Part shown: one piece after another, positions 27,724 to 36,183 of the stretch
How positions within the stretch are numbered: position 1 is the stretch's first letter
How the letters are laid out: every line of letters starts with the position of its first letter
NCBI RefSeq assembly: GCF_026686735.1
Contig: NZ_CP113432.1
Span: forward strand, 1,240,001 to 1,304,000
Reading direction: 5' to 3'
Length of the DNA stretch: 64,000 nucleotides
Origin: Pseudomonas triclosanedens
Lineage (GTDB): Bacteria > Pseudomonadota > Gammaproteobacteria > Pseudomonadales > Pseudomonadaceae
The notes under the pieces: model-generated
What the model saw: only the letters and a program-made list of their open reading frames with translations
Told to the model about the DNA's origin: nothing
Databases searched by the model: none
Program-made: the position numbers and the translations under genes

Positions 27724-27748
27724 CTGATATAATTGGCTGGAGAAAACA

Positions 27749-28114
27749 ATGGCGGGTGGAAAAGTTGTTCATTTCGAGAAGCAAAAATTAGAGTTTGGTG
27801 CCTTTGGTGGAGACTCCAATCTCGGCAAGGCATATCTTGCACGTTTAGTTGATGGCAGTTTCAGTTCTACTATGGGGGCCGGGATCTTAAAGCTTGATGG
27901 CTGCTCCATTCCGTGGACTCTTTTGTATGACGAGGTTTGTGTCGTACTGCAAGGGACTTTCGTCTTGGAGTTGGAAGGCGAGACTATTAAAGCTGGGCCG
28001 GGTGATACTGTTTGGATCCCCAAAAAAACACCAGTTGTCTACAGCGGCGAAGGTGCTCAGGTCTTCTATGCCCTTTACCCAGCCGACTGGCGCCAACGTG
28101 AGGGTAACGCCTGA
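27749..28114 (+). CDS. EutQ-like cupin protein
   Basis: A 121-residue single-domain cupin (VVLQGTFVLELEG and GPGDTVWIPKKTPVVYSG form the two cupin motifs), similar to the ethanolamine-utilisation EutQ C-terminal domain. No microcompartment genes are present. It may bind a small metabolite or metal; catalysis is unproven. It lies 25 bases after the aminotransferase. Confidence 0.75.
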   Translation: MAGGKVVHFEKQKLEFGAFGGDSNLGKAYLARLVDGSFSSTMGAGILKLDGCSIPWTLLYDEVCVVLQGTFVLELEGETIKAGPGDTVWIPKKTPVVYSGEGAQVFYALYPADWRQREGNA

Positions 28115-28132
28115 GTCATTAAGCATTCTCTT

Positions 28133-28164
28133 CGGCAGATGAGGTGGCTATACTTCGTCTGCCG
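28133..28164 (+). repeat. inverted repeat upstream of second IclR gene
   Basis: CGGCAGATGA and TTCGTCTGCCG form a 10-bp stem with one mismatch around an 11-base loop, 17 bases before the second iclR start. It could be an operator or an attenuator. Confidence 0.4.
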
Positions 28165-28180
28165 CAGAGGATGTAGTCGC

Positions 28181-28963
28181 ATGAGTAACGAAAAACCTGA
28201 AAATCCCACCCCTAGTGACGCTTATGCGCAGTCATTTGCGCGCGGTTTGTCTGTGATTTTGGCCTTTGGCCCTAAGCACCCAAAAATGACCTTGTCCGAG
28301 GTTGCAAAATCGACTGGCCTCACGCGTGCCGGCGCAAGAAGGATATTACTTACCCTAGAGTTTCTTGGGTATGTATCTCAAGACGGAAGACTTTTTTCTC
28401 TTACTCCTAAGATCCTAGATCTCGGATACTCTTACCTTTCAGCGAACCCACTTTGGGAATTGGCCACTCCTTATATGGAGGAGGTTGTTCAGCAGACTGG
28501 GGAAACCTGTACAATTTCGGCGCTGGAAGGTACTGATATCGTTTATATTATGCGTGTTGCTACGCATAGAATTATGTCTGTGAATCTATCAATTGGTTCT
28601 CGCCTCCCTGCCTGGGTCACTTCAATGGGGCGCGTACTACTTGGTGGGGTAGTCGAATCTGTGCGGGACGATATTCTTTCGAAAAGCAATATCATTAAGT
28701 ATACATCTAGAACCATTACGGACATTGATACTTTGAAGGGTGTGATTGCTCTTGCTAAGCAACGAGGCTATTGCCTGGTTAGCGAAGAGCTTGAGGAAGG
28801 CCTTCAATCAATTGCGGTACCAATCACAGACCGCTCTGGCAGGATCATTGCTGCAATGAACGTTGGTGGACAATCGTCGCGAACCACCGGGGCCGATCTA
28901 GTTGAGAGAGTTCTTCCGCATCTCCAAGAGGCTGCATTCAAGATTAGCCAATCTTTGTCGTAG
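28181..28963 (+). CDS. IclR-family transcriptional regulator (second, PcaR/PobR-like subgroup)
   Basis: A 260-residue IclR protein: HTH about 35-80 (EVAKSTGLTRAGARRILLTLE) and an effector domain with LPAWVTSMGRVLLGG and EELEEGLQSIAVPI. These are hallmarks of the PcaR/PcaU/CatR-type subgroup that controls beta-ketoadipate genes. That fits regulation of the PcaIJF-like operon. Start 28181 is chosen for the nearby AGAGGATG Shine-Dalgarno. Confidence 0.85.
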   Translation: MSNEKPENPTPSDAYAQSFARGLSVILAFGPKHPKMTLSEVAKSTGLTRAGARRILLTLEFLGYVSQDGRLFSLTPKILDLGYSYLSANPLWELATPYMEEVVQQTGETCTISALEGTDIVYIMRVATHRIMSVNLSIGSRLPAWVTSMGRVLLGGVVESVRDDILSKSNIIKYTSRTITDIDTLKGVIALAKQRGYCLVSEELEEGLQSIAVPITDRSGRIIAAMNVGGQSSRTTGADLVERVLPHLQEAAFKISQSLS

Positions 28964-29092
28964 TCGTTTGGTATGTCTAGCTACTCAAGGCGGAAAGACG
29001 GGGACGGTGGTCATTTATCTCTAATTCGGTATGAACCAAAACTGGTCTGTCCTGGAACCGGTGGACAGGTAGTTAAGAGCTACTGCTCGCAT

Positions 29093-29444
29093 TTCGCCGC
29101 TCAAACTCCATTCGGGCGAACCCCTGGAATGGGCGGAAAAGGCCATTCGTCACTACGAGCGCCTTGGTATCGATCCGATGACCAAGGCCCTGGTGTTCTC
29201 CGATGGGCTGAACCTGCCGGGGGCGCTGAACATCTATCGCGCGCTGCGTGGCCGCATCGACGTCAGCTTCGGCATCGGCACGCATTTCACCTGCGACGTT
29301 CCCGGCGTACAGCCGATGAGCATCGTCCTGAAGATGACGGCCTGCAATGGCCACCCAGTGGCGAAGATTTCCGATGCGCCCGGCAAGACCCAGTGCCGGG
29401 ACGAGAACTTCCTTCACTATCTCAAGCACGTATTCAAGGTCTGA
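29093..29444 (+). pseudogene. pncB: nicotinate phosphoribosyltransferase, 3' remnant
   Basis: The frame [20 protein letters not shown] (from about 29112) through [16 protein letters not shown] and [14 protein letters not shown] to TGA at 29442-29444 is the last quarter of PncB, well preserved. Its start is degenerate where relatives read KLYDGLRHDSGD. It is the continuation of the 5' remnant at 9998-10502. Confidence 0.92.
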
Positions 29445-29528
29445 ACGCTTCCGGTTTGCGCAGCGCGCCGGGACGCGCCAGTCTTAGCCGGTGAAGCATC
29501 GCGACAATCCACCGACGGGGAATCAAGG

Positions 29529-31016
29529 ATGTCAGCTACGAACGAACTGATCATTGGCGCGGGACCCGACGGCCAGCCGGTTGGCCAGGCCTGGAAGCTG
29601 GCCAACCGTCATGGGCTGATCGCCGGCGCCACCGGCACCGGCAAGACGGTCACGCTGCAGCGCCTGGCCGAATCCTTCAGCGATGCGGGTATCGCGGTGT
29701 TCGCCGCCGATATCAAGGGGGACCTGTGCGGCATCGCCGCTGCCGGCAACCCCCAGGGCAAGGTCGCTGAACGCATCGCCAGCATGCCTTGGCTGAATTA
29801 CACGCCCAGAGCCTACCCGGTGAGCCTGTGGGATGTCGCCGGCAAGTCCGGGCATCCATTGCGCACCACGCTGTCCGAGATGGGGCCGCTGCTGCTGGCC
29901 AACCTGCTGGAGCTGACCGAGAGCCAGCAGGCCGCGCTGTTCGCCGCATTCAAGGTGGCGGATCGCGAGGGATTGCTGCTGCTCGACCTGAAGGACCTCA
30001 AGGCGTTGCTCAATCACTTCAAGGACCACCCTGAAGTGCTTGGCGAGGACCGTGCGCTGTTCACCGGCGCGTCCTCCCAGGCCCTGCTGCGTCGCCTGGC
30101 GCTGCTGGAGCAACAGGGCGCCGAGGCATTCTTCGGCGAGCCGGCGCTGCAACTGGAAGACCTGCTGCGCCCCGAGGCCGATGGCCGTGGCCGCATCCAT
30201 CTGCTCGATGCCAGTAAGCTGGTGCACGATGCACCCAAGGTCTACGCCACTTTCCTGCTCTGGCTGCTGGCCGAGCTGTTCGAACAGCTTCCCGAACGTG
30301 GCGACGCCGACAAGCCGATCCTCGCGCTGTTCTTCGACGAGGCGCACCTGTTGTTCAACGGCACGCCCAAGGCGCTGCAGGACCGCCTGGAGCAGGTGGT
30401 TCGGCTGATCCGCTCCAAGGGTGTCGGTGTGTATTTCGTCACCCAGTCGCCCAGTGACCTGCCCGATGACGTCCTCGCCCAGCTCGGCCTGCGTATCCAG
30501 CATGGCCTGCGGGCTTTCACCGCCAAGGAGCAGAAGTCCCTGCGTGCGGTGGCCGACGGTTTCCGCCCCAACCCGGCCTTCGACACCCTCAAGGTGCTCA
30601 CCGAGCTGGGTATCGGCGAGGCGCTGGTCGGTACCCTGGAAGAGAAGGGCACCCCGGCGATGGTGCAACGTGTAGCGGTAGCGCCACCGCAGTCGCGCAT
30701 CGGCCCACTGACCGAGGCCGAGCGCGCCGAGGTGATTCGCCGTTCGCCGCTGGCAGGGCGTTATGACCAGCCGGTCGACCGCGAATCCGCCTACGAGAAG
30801 CTGACTGGTCGCGCCGATAGCAAGATGGCTCCGACCGAAACCAAGGCTGAGGAAAAGAGCATTGGCAGCGACCTGGGCGGCCTGGCAGGAGAGCTGCTCG
30901 GCACGCTGGCCAGCCAGACCGCGAAGACCGTGGTGCGCCAGGCGGCGAACCAGATCGGCCGGCAGTTGGTGCGCGGGTTGATGGGTGCGCTGCTGGGTGG
31001 GAGTAAACGACGGTAG
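29529..31016 (+). CDS. HerA-like ATPase (DUF853/YjgR)
   Basis: A 495-residue P-loop ATPase: Walker A GATGTGKTVTLQ near residues 33-44 and Walker B LALFFDEAHLLF near residues 261-272, typical of DUF853 bipolar-helicase-like proteins. An Ala-rich C-terminus ends GALLGGSKRR. Its cellular role is undefined; HerA relatives are DNA translocases. It lies just outside the island's right edge. Confidence 0.87.
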   Translation: MSATNELIIGAGPDGQPVGQAWKLANRHGLIAGATGTGKTVTLQRLAESFSDAGIAVFAADIKGDLCGIAAAGNPQGKVAERIASMPWLNYTPRAYPVSLWDVAGKSGHPLRTTLSEMGPLLLANLLELTESQQAALFAAFKVADREGLLLLDLKDLKALLNHFKDHPEVLGEDRALFTGASSQALLRRLALLEQQGAEAFFGEPALQLEDLLRPEADGRGRIHLLDASKLVHDAPKVYATFLLWLLAELFEQLPERGDADKPILALFFDEAHLLFNGTPKALQDRLEQVVRLIRSKGVGVYFVTQSPSDLPDDVLAQLGLRIQHGLRAFTAKEQKSLRAVADGFRPNPAFDTLKVLTELGIGEALVGTLEEKGTPAMVQRVAVAPPQSRIGPLTEAERAEVIRRSPLAGRYDQPVDRESAYEKLTGRADSKMAPTETKAEEKSIGSDLGGLAGELLGTLASQTAKTVVRQAANQIGRQLVRGLMGALLGGSKRR

Positions 31017-31046
31017 TTGCCAGGACGGCTTCGCCCGCGAACGAAG

Positions 31047-31070
31047 AAGGCGCCCTCGGGCGCCTTTTTC
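31047..31070. terminator. bidirectional terminator
   Basis: AAGGCGCC-CTC-GGGCGCCTTTTT hairpin between the converging herA-like gene and the PctA-like gene. The same hairpin recurs at 33292-33317 because it is part of a duplicated segment. Confidence 0.9.
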
Positions 31071-32125
31071 ATTGCTGCAGCGATCAGATGCGGAAGCTGT
31101 CCACCAGTTGGCGCAGGCGGCCCGCCTGGTTTTCCAGGTCGGCGCAGGCGCGCAGGGTGGCCTGGAGGTTTTCCACGCCTTCCTGGTTCAGTGTGTTGAT
31201 CTCGGTGATGTCCATGTTCAGCGAGTCGACCACGGCGGTCTGTTCCTCGGTGGCGGTAGCCACCGACTGGTTCATCGAATCGATCTCGCCGATGCGATGG
31301 GTCACGCTGGCCAGCCGCTCGCCGGCACGGTTGGCGATCTCCACACTTTCCAGGCTGTAGCGCTGGCTCTCGGTCATGGTGTCCACGGCTTCGCGGGCGC
31401 CGACCTGCAGCTCCTCGATCATCTTCTGGATTTCCTGCGCCGACTCCTGGGCGCGGTGCGCCAGGTTGCGCACCTCGTCGGCGACCACCGCGAAGCCACG
31501 GCCCGCCTCACCCGCGCGGGCGGCCTCGATGGCGGCGTTGAGGGCCAGCAGGTTGGTCTGCTCGGAGATGCCTTTGATCACTTCGAGGATCTGGCCGATG
31601 TTCACCGTGCGGCTGTTCAGCGCCTCGATGTTGGCGCAGGCGGAGCTGATCTTGTCCGACAGCAGGTTCATCGCACTGATGGTCTGCTCCACCACCTGGC
31701 GGCCATCGCCAGCCTGGTGCGAGGCATCGGTGGCATGGTGCGAGGCATCGGCGGCATTGCGGGCGATTTCCTGGGCGGCGGCGCCCAGCTCGTTGATCGC
31801 GGCGGCGACGCTGTTGGTGCGGTTGGCCTGCTCGTCGGAGTTGCTCATGGACGAGTTGGAGGCGTTGACCACCAGTTGCGAGACGTCATGCAGGCTGCGT
31901 GCGGTGGAGGCCACTTCGCGGATGGATTCGTGGATACGCTCGACGAAGCGGTTGAAGGCGTTGGCCAGCACACCGAACTCGTCGTTGCTGGCGACCTTCA
32001 GGCGCTGGGTCAGGTCGCCGTCGCCCTGGGCGATGTCCTGCATGGCGCGGCCCATGTCGGTCAGCGGCGCCATCAGCACGCGGATCAGCATGCCCAGCAG
32101 GAACAGGATGGCGACGATGGCGATG
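31047..32125. repeat. 1.08-kb near-identical repeat, copy 1
   Basis: From the terminator hairpin through the 3' two-thirds of the PctA-like gene, the DNA matches 33295-34373 with no indels (constant offset 2248) and about eleven substitutions counted by eye, all but one silent. Identity breaks sharply at 32126. Confidence 0.93.
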
Positions 32126-32973
32126 CTGGCAGCGATGATCGCCGAGGTGCGGAACTTGCTGAGCATGCCGTAGGCCTTCTCCTTGTCGATGGAGAGGCCG
32201 ATGTACCAGTTCACCGAAGGCAGGCCCTTCACCGGGGTGAAGCTGAGGATGCGGGCATGGCCATTGAGCTCTGACTCGCTGAAGCCGCTGCCGACTTTCG
32301 GCGTGTTCTGCGGGTAGACATCGGCGAGGGTCTTCATCACCAGATTCTTGTCCGGGTGCACGAGGATCTTGCCGTCGCCGCTGACCAGGAAGGCATAGCC
32401 CATGCCGCTGAAGTCCAGCGAGTTGATGATCTGCACCAGGGTCTGCAGGCCGAGGTCGCCGCCGACTACGCCGATCGCCTTGCCGTTGGCGCGGGCGGGA
32501 GTGGCAATGGTCATGATCAGTTGCTGGGTGGCCGCGTCCACGTAAGGCTCGGTGAGTGTCGTGCCGCCCGCGGCCAGGGCGTCCTTGTACCAGGGGCGAG
32601 TGCGCGGATCGTAGCCGTCGGGCATGGCACTGTTGGGGCGCATGGTGAAGGCGCCGCTTTCCTGGCCCAGATAGGTGAAGTTGAAAGTGTTGCGCAGCGC
32701 GTCCTGTTCCAGCAGCGCGGATAGTTGCTCGGGCGCGCTGTCGCGAGCCAGGGTCTGGGCGGTACTTTCGATCAGCAGGAGCCTGCCGCTCAGCCAGTTC
32801 TGGATGTTGCTGGCGGTCACGTCGCCCATTTCCCGCAGGTAGTCTTCGAGATCGTCGCGGATCGCGTTGCGTTGCAGGTAGTCGTTGTAGAGGGTGAAGA
32901 GGGCGAAGGCGGAGAAGACGACGAGGGAGGCGGCCAGGAGGATCTTATGACTGAATTTCAGGCTCTTGATCAT
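31084..32973 (-). CDS. pctA: amino-acid chemoreceptor PctA-like
   Basis: A 629-residue methyl-accepting chemotaxis protein: TM1 (about 10-29), a periplasmic dCache domain, TM2 (about 280-300), HAMP and a signalling domain with the conserved hairpin tip (QTNLLALNAAIEAARAGE). The amino-acid motif is complete: Tyr121, Arg126, Trp128, Tyr129, Tyr144, Asp146 and Asp173, matching PctA numbering. A broad L-amino-acid ligand range is therefore expected. The signalling half is almost identical in DNA to that of the next receptor. Confidence 0.93.
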   Translation of the reverse strand: MIKSLKFSHKILLAASLVVFSAFALFTLYNDYLQRNAIRDDLEDYLREMGDVTASNIQNWLSGRLLLIESTAQTLARDSAPEQLSALLEQDALRNTFNFTYLGQESGAFTMRPNSAMPDGYDPRTRPWYKDALAAGGTTLTEPYVDAATQQLIMTIATPARANGKAIGVVGGDLGLQTLVQIINSLDFSGMGYAFLVSGDGKILVHPDKNLVMKTLADVYPQNTPKVGSGFSESELNGHARILSFTPVKGLPSVNWYIGLSIDKEKAYGMLSKFRTSAIIAASIAIVAILFLLGMLIRVLMAPLTDMGRAMQDIAQGDGDLTQRLKVASNDEFGVLANAFNRFVERIHESIREVASTARSLHDVSQLVVNASNSSMSNSDEQANRTNSVAAAINELGAAAQEIARNAADASHHATDASHQAGDGRQVVEQTISAMNLLSDKISSACANIEALNSRTVNIGQILEVIKGISEQTNLLALNAAIEAARAGEAGRGFAVVADEVRNLAHRAQESAQEIQKMIEELQVGAREAVDTMTESQRYSLESVEIANRAGERLASVTHRIGEIDSMNQSVATATEEQTAVVDSLNMDITEINTLNQEGVENLQATLRACADLENQAGRLRQLVDSFRI

Positions 32974-33291
32974 GCTGCGTTGAATCCGGAAGTAGTGGGG
33001 GCCGGAGTGGCGTTGATCCGGGCGACAGGTCCGATGCCGCCGTGGAAGGTCCGTTCCCTTGGTGTGAAACGGACGGCGCCGGCGCGGCGGGTAGCCGTGC
33101 GGGCGTAGCCGGAACTCCCTTGTCCCGGCTTGGCGACGAGCCCGGTTTGTTGGTTGCTATCAAAGGCCGTCACCCTTGATTTCGGCGTGCCGCAGGGAAG
33201 CTTGAGACTGCCGGACGAACGGTAGGGCGCACCGGCTGACGGGTGTTTCAACGGCGATACAGGTCCGCCTGCGCTTTGTCAGCAATCAATG
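32974..33291. other. intergenic region upstream of the PctA-like gene
   Basis: 318 bases without a convincing gene. It must hold the minus-strand promoter of the PctA-like receptor; I found no clear sigma-28 or sigma-70 match worth marking. Confidence 0.5.
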
Positions 33292-33317
33292 AAAAAGGCG
33301 CCCTCGGGCGCCTTTTT
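33292..33317. terminator. terminator downstream of second chemoreceptor
   Basis: AAAAAGGCGCC-CTC-GGGCGCCTTTTT, symmetric and flanked by A and T runs, so it can act in both directions. It is the second copy of the hairpin at 31047-31070. Confidence 0.9.
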
Positions 33318-34373
33318 CATTGCGGCAGCGATCAGATGCGGAAGCTGTCCACCAGTTGGCGCAGGCGGCCCGCCTGGTTTTCCAGGTCGGCGCAGGCGCG
33401 CAGGGTGGCCTGGAGGTTTTCCACGCCTTCCTGGTTCAGTGTGTTGATCTCGGTGATGTCCATGTTCAGCGAGTCGACCACGGCGGTCTGTTCCTCGGTG
33501 GCGGTAGCCACCGACTGGTTCATCGAATCGATCTCGCCGATGCGATGGGTCACGCTGGCCAGCCGCTCGCCGGCACGGTTGGCGATCTCCACACTTTCCA
33601 GGCTGTAGCGCTGGCTCTCGGTCATGGTGTCCACGGCTTCGCGGGCGCCGACCTGCAGCTCCTCGATCATCTTCTGGATTTCCTGCGCCGACTCCTGAGC
33701 GCGGTGCGCCAGGTTGCGCACTTCGTCGGCGACCACCGCAAAGCCACGGCCCGCTTCACCCGCGCGGGCGGCCTCGATGGCGGCGTTGAGGGCCAGCAGG
33801 TTGGTCTGCTCGGAGATGCCTTTGATCACTTCGAGGATCTGGCCGATGTTCACCGTGCGGCTGTTCAGCGCCTCGATGTTGGCGCAGGCAGAGCTGATCT
33901 TGTCCGACAGCAGGTTCATCGCACTGATGGTCTGCTCCACCACCTGGCGGCCATCGCCAGCCTGGTGCGAGGCATCGGTGGCGTGGTGCGAGGCGTCGGC
34001 GGCGTTGCGGGCGATTTCCTGGGCGGCGGCACCCAGCTCGTTGATCGCGGCGGCGACGCTGTTGGTGCGGTTGGCCTGCTCGTCGGAGTTGCTCATGGAC
34101 GAGTTGGAGGCGTTGACCACCAGTTGCGAGACGTCATGCAGGTTGCGTGCGGTGGAGGCCACTTCGCGGATGGATTCGTGGATACGCTCGACGAAGCGGT
34201 TGAAGGCGTTGGCCAGCACACCGAACTCGTCGTTGCTGGCGACCTTCAGGCGCTGGGTCAGGTCGCCGTCGCCCTGGGCGATGTCCTGCATGGCGCGGCC
34301 CATGTCGGTCAGCGGCGCCATCAGCACGCGGATCAGCATGCCCAGCAGGAACAGGATGGCGACGATGGCGATG
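33295..34373. repeat. 1.08-kb near-identical repeat, copy 2
   Basis: Partner of 31047-32125. It covers the terminator and the HAMP/signalling-domain part of the PctC-like gene. Confidence 0.93.
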
Positions 34374-35227
34374 ATGGTGGCGATGATCGCCGAGGTACGA
34401 AAGTCGCTGAGCATCCGGTACGCGGCGTCCTTGTTCAGCACCAGCGCGACGTACCAGGTGACGCCCGGCAGGCCCTTCACCGGCGTCAGGGACACCAGTT
34501 GGTCCACGCCGTTGACGCTGACCTCCTGCACGCCCGGCTGCACCTTGGGCGCACCCTGCGGGTAGATGTCCGAGAGGCTCTTGAAGATCAGCTTGCTGTC
34601 GGGGTGCAGCAGGATCTTGCCGGCATCGCTGACCAGGAAGGCGTAGCCATCGCCGTCGAACTTCAACGAGTTGATGATCGCAGTGATGGTTTCCAGCTTC
34701 ATGTCGCCAGCGGCAACGCCGATCAGTTGACCGTTGCGCATCACCGGCGTGGACATCGCCAGAATCTGCTCGTTGGTGCCGGCATCGAGGAACGGTTCGG
34801 TGACGATCAGCCGGCCGGCGGCCACGGCGTCCTTGTACCAGCCACGCTGGCGCGGATCGTAGCCGTCGGGCATCGGCGCATAGGGGCGCATGGTGAACAC
34901 GCCGGTGGCCGCCTCGCCGAGATAGACCGACTCGAAGTTCTTCTGGAACACCGCCTGTTCCAGTACGTGCTGGATGCGCTCGGGCGTCGGTTCCTGGTCG
35001 GCCAGTTGCGCGGCTTCGCTTTCCACCAGTTGGATGCGGCCTTCCAGCCAGCTCTGGATGTTGCTGGCGGTCAGGCTGCCAACTTCTGTCAGGTAAGCGT
35101 CGGTATCGGCGTGGATCGCTTCGCGCTGGCGGAAGTCATTGAAGAGGATGAAGCAGGCGAAGGCGAAGATGACCACGAGGGAGGCCGCCAGAAGAATCTT
35201 CTTGGCGAAGGACAACGAGCGAAGCAT
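33332..35227 (-). CDS. PctC/PctB-like chemoreceptor
   Basis: A 631-residue chemoreceptor with the same layout as its neighbour: TM1 (about 10-30), dCache ligand domain, TM2, HAMP and signalling domain. The start MLRSLSFAKKILLAASLVV is PctC-like. The amino-acid motif reads Tyr123, Arg128, Trp130, Tyr131, Phe146, Asp148 and Asp175, so one tyrosine is replaced by Phe and ligand choice may differ. The C-terminal roughly 350 residues match the PctA-like protein except for one Ser/Asn change, consistent with recent gene conversion or duplication. Confidence 0.9.
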   Translation of the reverse strand: MLRSLSFAKKILLAASLVVIFAFACFILFNDFRQREAIHADTDAYLTEVGSLTASNIQSWLEGRIQLVESEAAQLADQEPTPERIQHVLEQAVFQKNFESVYLGEAATGVFTMRPYAPMPDGYDPRQRGWYKDAVAAGRLIVTEPFLDAGTNEQILAMSTPVMRNGQLIGVAAGDMKLETITAIINSLKFDGDGYAFLVSDAGKILLHPDSKLIFKSLSDIYPQGAPKVQPGVQEVSVNGVDQLVSLTPVKGLPGVTWYVALVLNKDAAYRMLSDFRTSAIIATIIAIVAILFLLGMLIRVLMAPLTDMGRAMQDIAQGDGDLTQRLKVASNDEFGVLANAFNRFVERIHESIREVASTARNLHDVSQLVVNASNSSMSNSDEQANRTNSVAAAINELGAAAQEIARNAADASHHATDASHQAGDGRQVVEQTISAMNLLSDKISSACANIEALNSRTVNIGQILEVIKGISEQTNLLALNAAIEAARAGEAGRGFAVVADEVRNLAHRAQESAQEIQKMIEELQVGAREAVDTMTESQRYSLESVEIANRAGERLASVTHRIGEIDSMNQSVATATEEQTAVVDSLNMDITEINTLNQEGVENLQATLRACADLENQAGRLRQLVDSFRI

Positions 35228-35354
35228 CGGTAAAGCATCCTGCAGGTGGAACGAAGGGGTGTGCAGGATGTATCGGCAGGTTCCGCCGGGACTTTAGCGC
35301 GAGTGTGCACAAACGGGAGAGGCGACACGTCTCCCCCGGTGCTTTGCGGTGCGC

Positions 35355-35552
35355 TCAGGGTGTCAGGGCGGCTTTCACCAGGTCCATCAGGGTGCCCACC
35401 CGGGTGCCGATGGGGCCGGCGGCGGTCAGCAGGGCAATGGAGATGAGCCCCGCTATCACCGCGTACTCGATCGCGGTGGCTCCCTCCCGTTCGACGAGGA
35501 GGGCGCGGACCTTGCGCCACAGGCGTTGTGGCGGACGTTGGACGGGTTCCAT
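35355..35552 (-). CDS. Flp-type IVb pilin (distal copy)
   Basis: A 65-residue type IVb prepilin. After a basic leader, cleavage by FppA is expected between Gly and Ala in EREG-ATAIEYAVI; Glu and Tyr at +5/+6 of the mature protein are conserved. It is about 64 residues long like other Flp pilins. It lies 74 bases downstream of the first flp gene and is similar to it in protein and DNA. Start 35552 is chosen so the leader begins MEPVQRPPQR. Confidence 0.88.
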   Translation of the reverse strand: MEPVQRPPQRLWRKVRALLVEREGATAIEYAVIAGLISIALLTAAGPIGTRVGTLMDLVKAALTP

Positions 35553-35626
35553 AGGCGATTCTCCAGGCACGACGGCGAGCACTCGCGAAGAGGGTTTCGC
35601 GAGTGGCGTGCGGTGAATGTTGGGGG

Positions 35627-35833
35627 TCAGGCGCCGATGGCGCTCTTGATTGCTCCCATCAGCGTGCCGATGCGAGTGCCGATGGGGCCGGCGGCGGTCA
35701 GCAGGGCGATGGAGATAAGTCCGGCGATGACTGCATATTCGATGGCAGTTGCGCCTTCACGGTCATGGACGAAGAACTTCAGTTTGCCAAGTACATGTTG
35801 CGGAAGTTGCTTGATGGCGAGTTTGTTTTTCAT
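35627..35833 (-). CDS. flp: Flp pilin subunit (proximal copy)
   Basis: A 68-residue prepilin with leader MKNKLAIKQL..., cleavage site DREG-ATAIEYAVI and a hydrophobic mature N-terminus that assembles the Flp fibre. It is transcribed divergently from the rcp/tad genes, as in P. aeruginosa. The start at 35833 (not 35884) gives the usual leader length. Confidence 0.9.
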   Translation of the reverse strand: MKNKLAIKQLPQHVLGKLKFFVHDREGATAIEYAVIAGLISIALLTAAGPIGTRIGTLMGAIKSAIGA

Positions 35834-36183
35834 GGCCGTCGCTCCGTGCACGCCCAACATCCAGGGCGGATGCCCTGACTTCACCGTCAGGCTAGGCGTA
35901 GCGGGCGTGAATGCAACCGATCAAATGGCGTTAATACCAAAGTAATAGTTCCGGAGTTCTAGAACCAACTGAAGGATTGGAAATTATCCGGCGGCATTTG
36001 ACGCTATTTGAGCAGCTACTAAATTCTGTTTTGGAACAAATAGTTTCTAAATATGAAAAATGCTTCTTATCGAACTTCTTCAGGCGGCCGAAACAACAAT
36101 TACAGGTCTGCGCCAGAACGTCGGTAGCGGGCCAGGCGGTGGGCCGCCAGGCCCTCGTTCCCCCACCACGCAAGGAAGTGGTC
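35834..36183. promoter_or_regulatory. divergent flp / rcpC control region
   Basis: A 350-base AT-rich region (unlike the GC-rich neighbours) without a gene. GTTAATACC lies at 35930-35938 and a perfect palindrome GTTCTAGAAC at 35956-35965. The same GTTAATACC, inverted, lies upstream of pprB (46455-46463), so it is a candidate PprB-related element. Confidence 0.5.

Noticed and set aside
27749..28114. ethanolamine utilisation microcompartment
   Set aside because: Only an EutQ-like cupin is present; there are no shell proteins, EutBC or EutE.
31084..35233. long plus-strand frames over the two chemoreceptors (about 430 and 637 codons)
   Set aside because: They are antisense to clear MCP genes and repeat only because the underlying DNA is duplicated.
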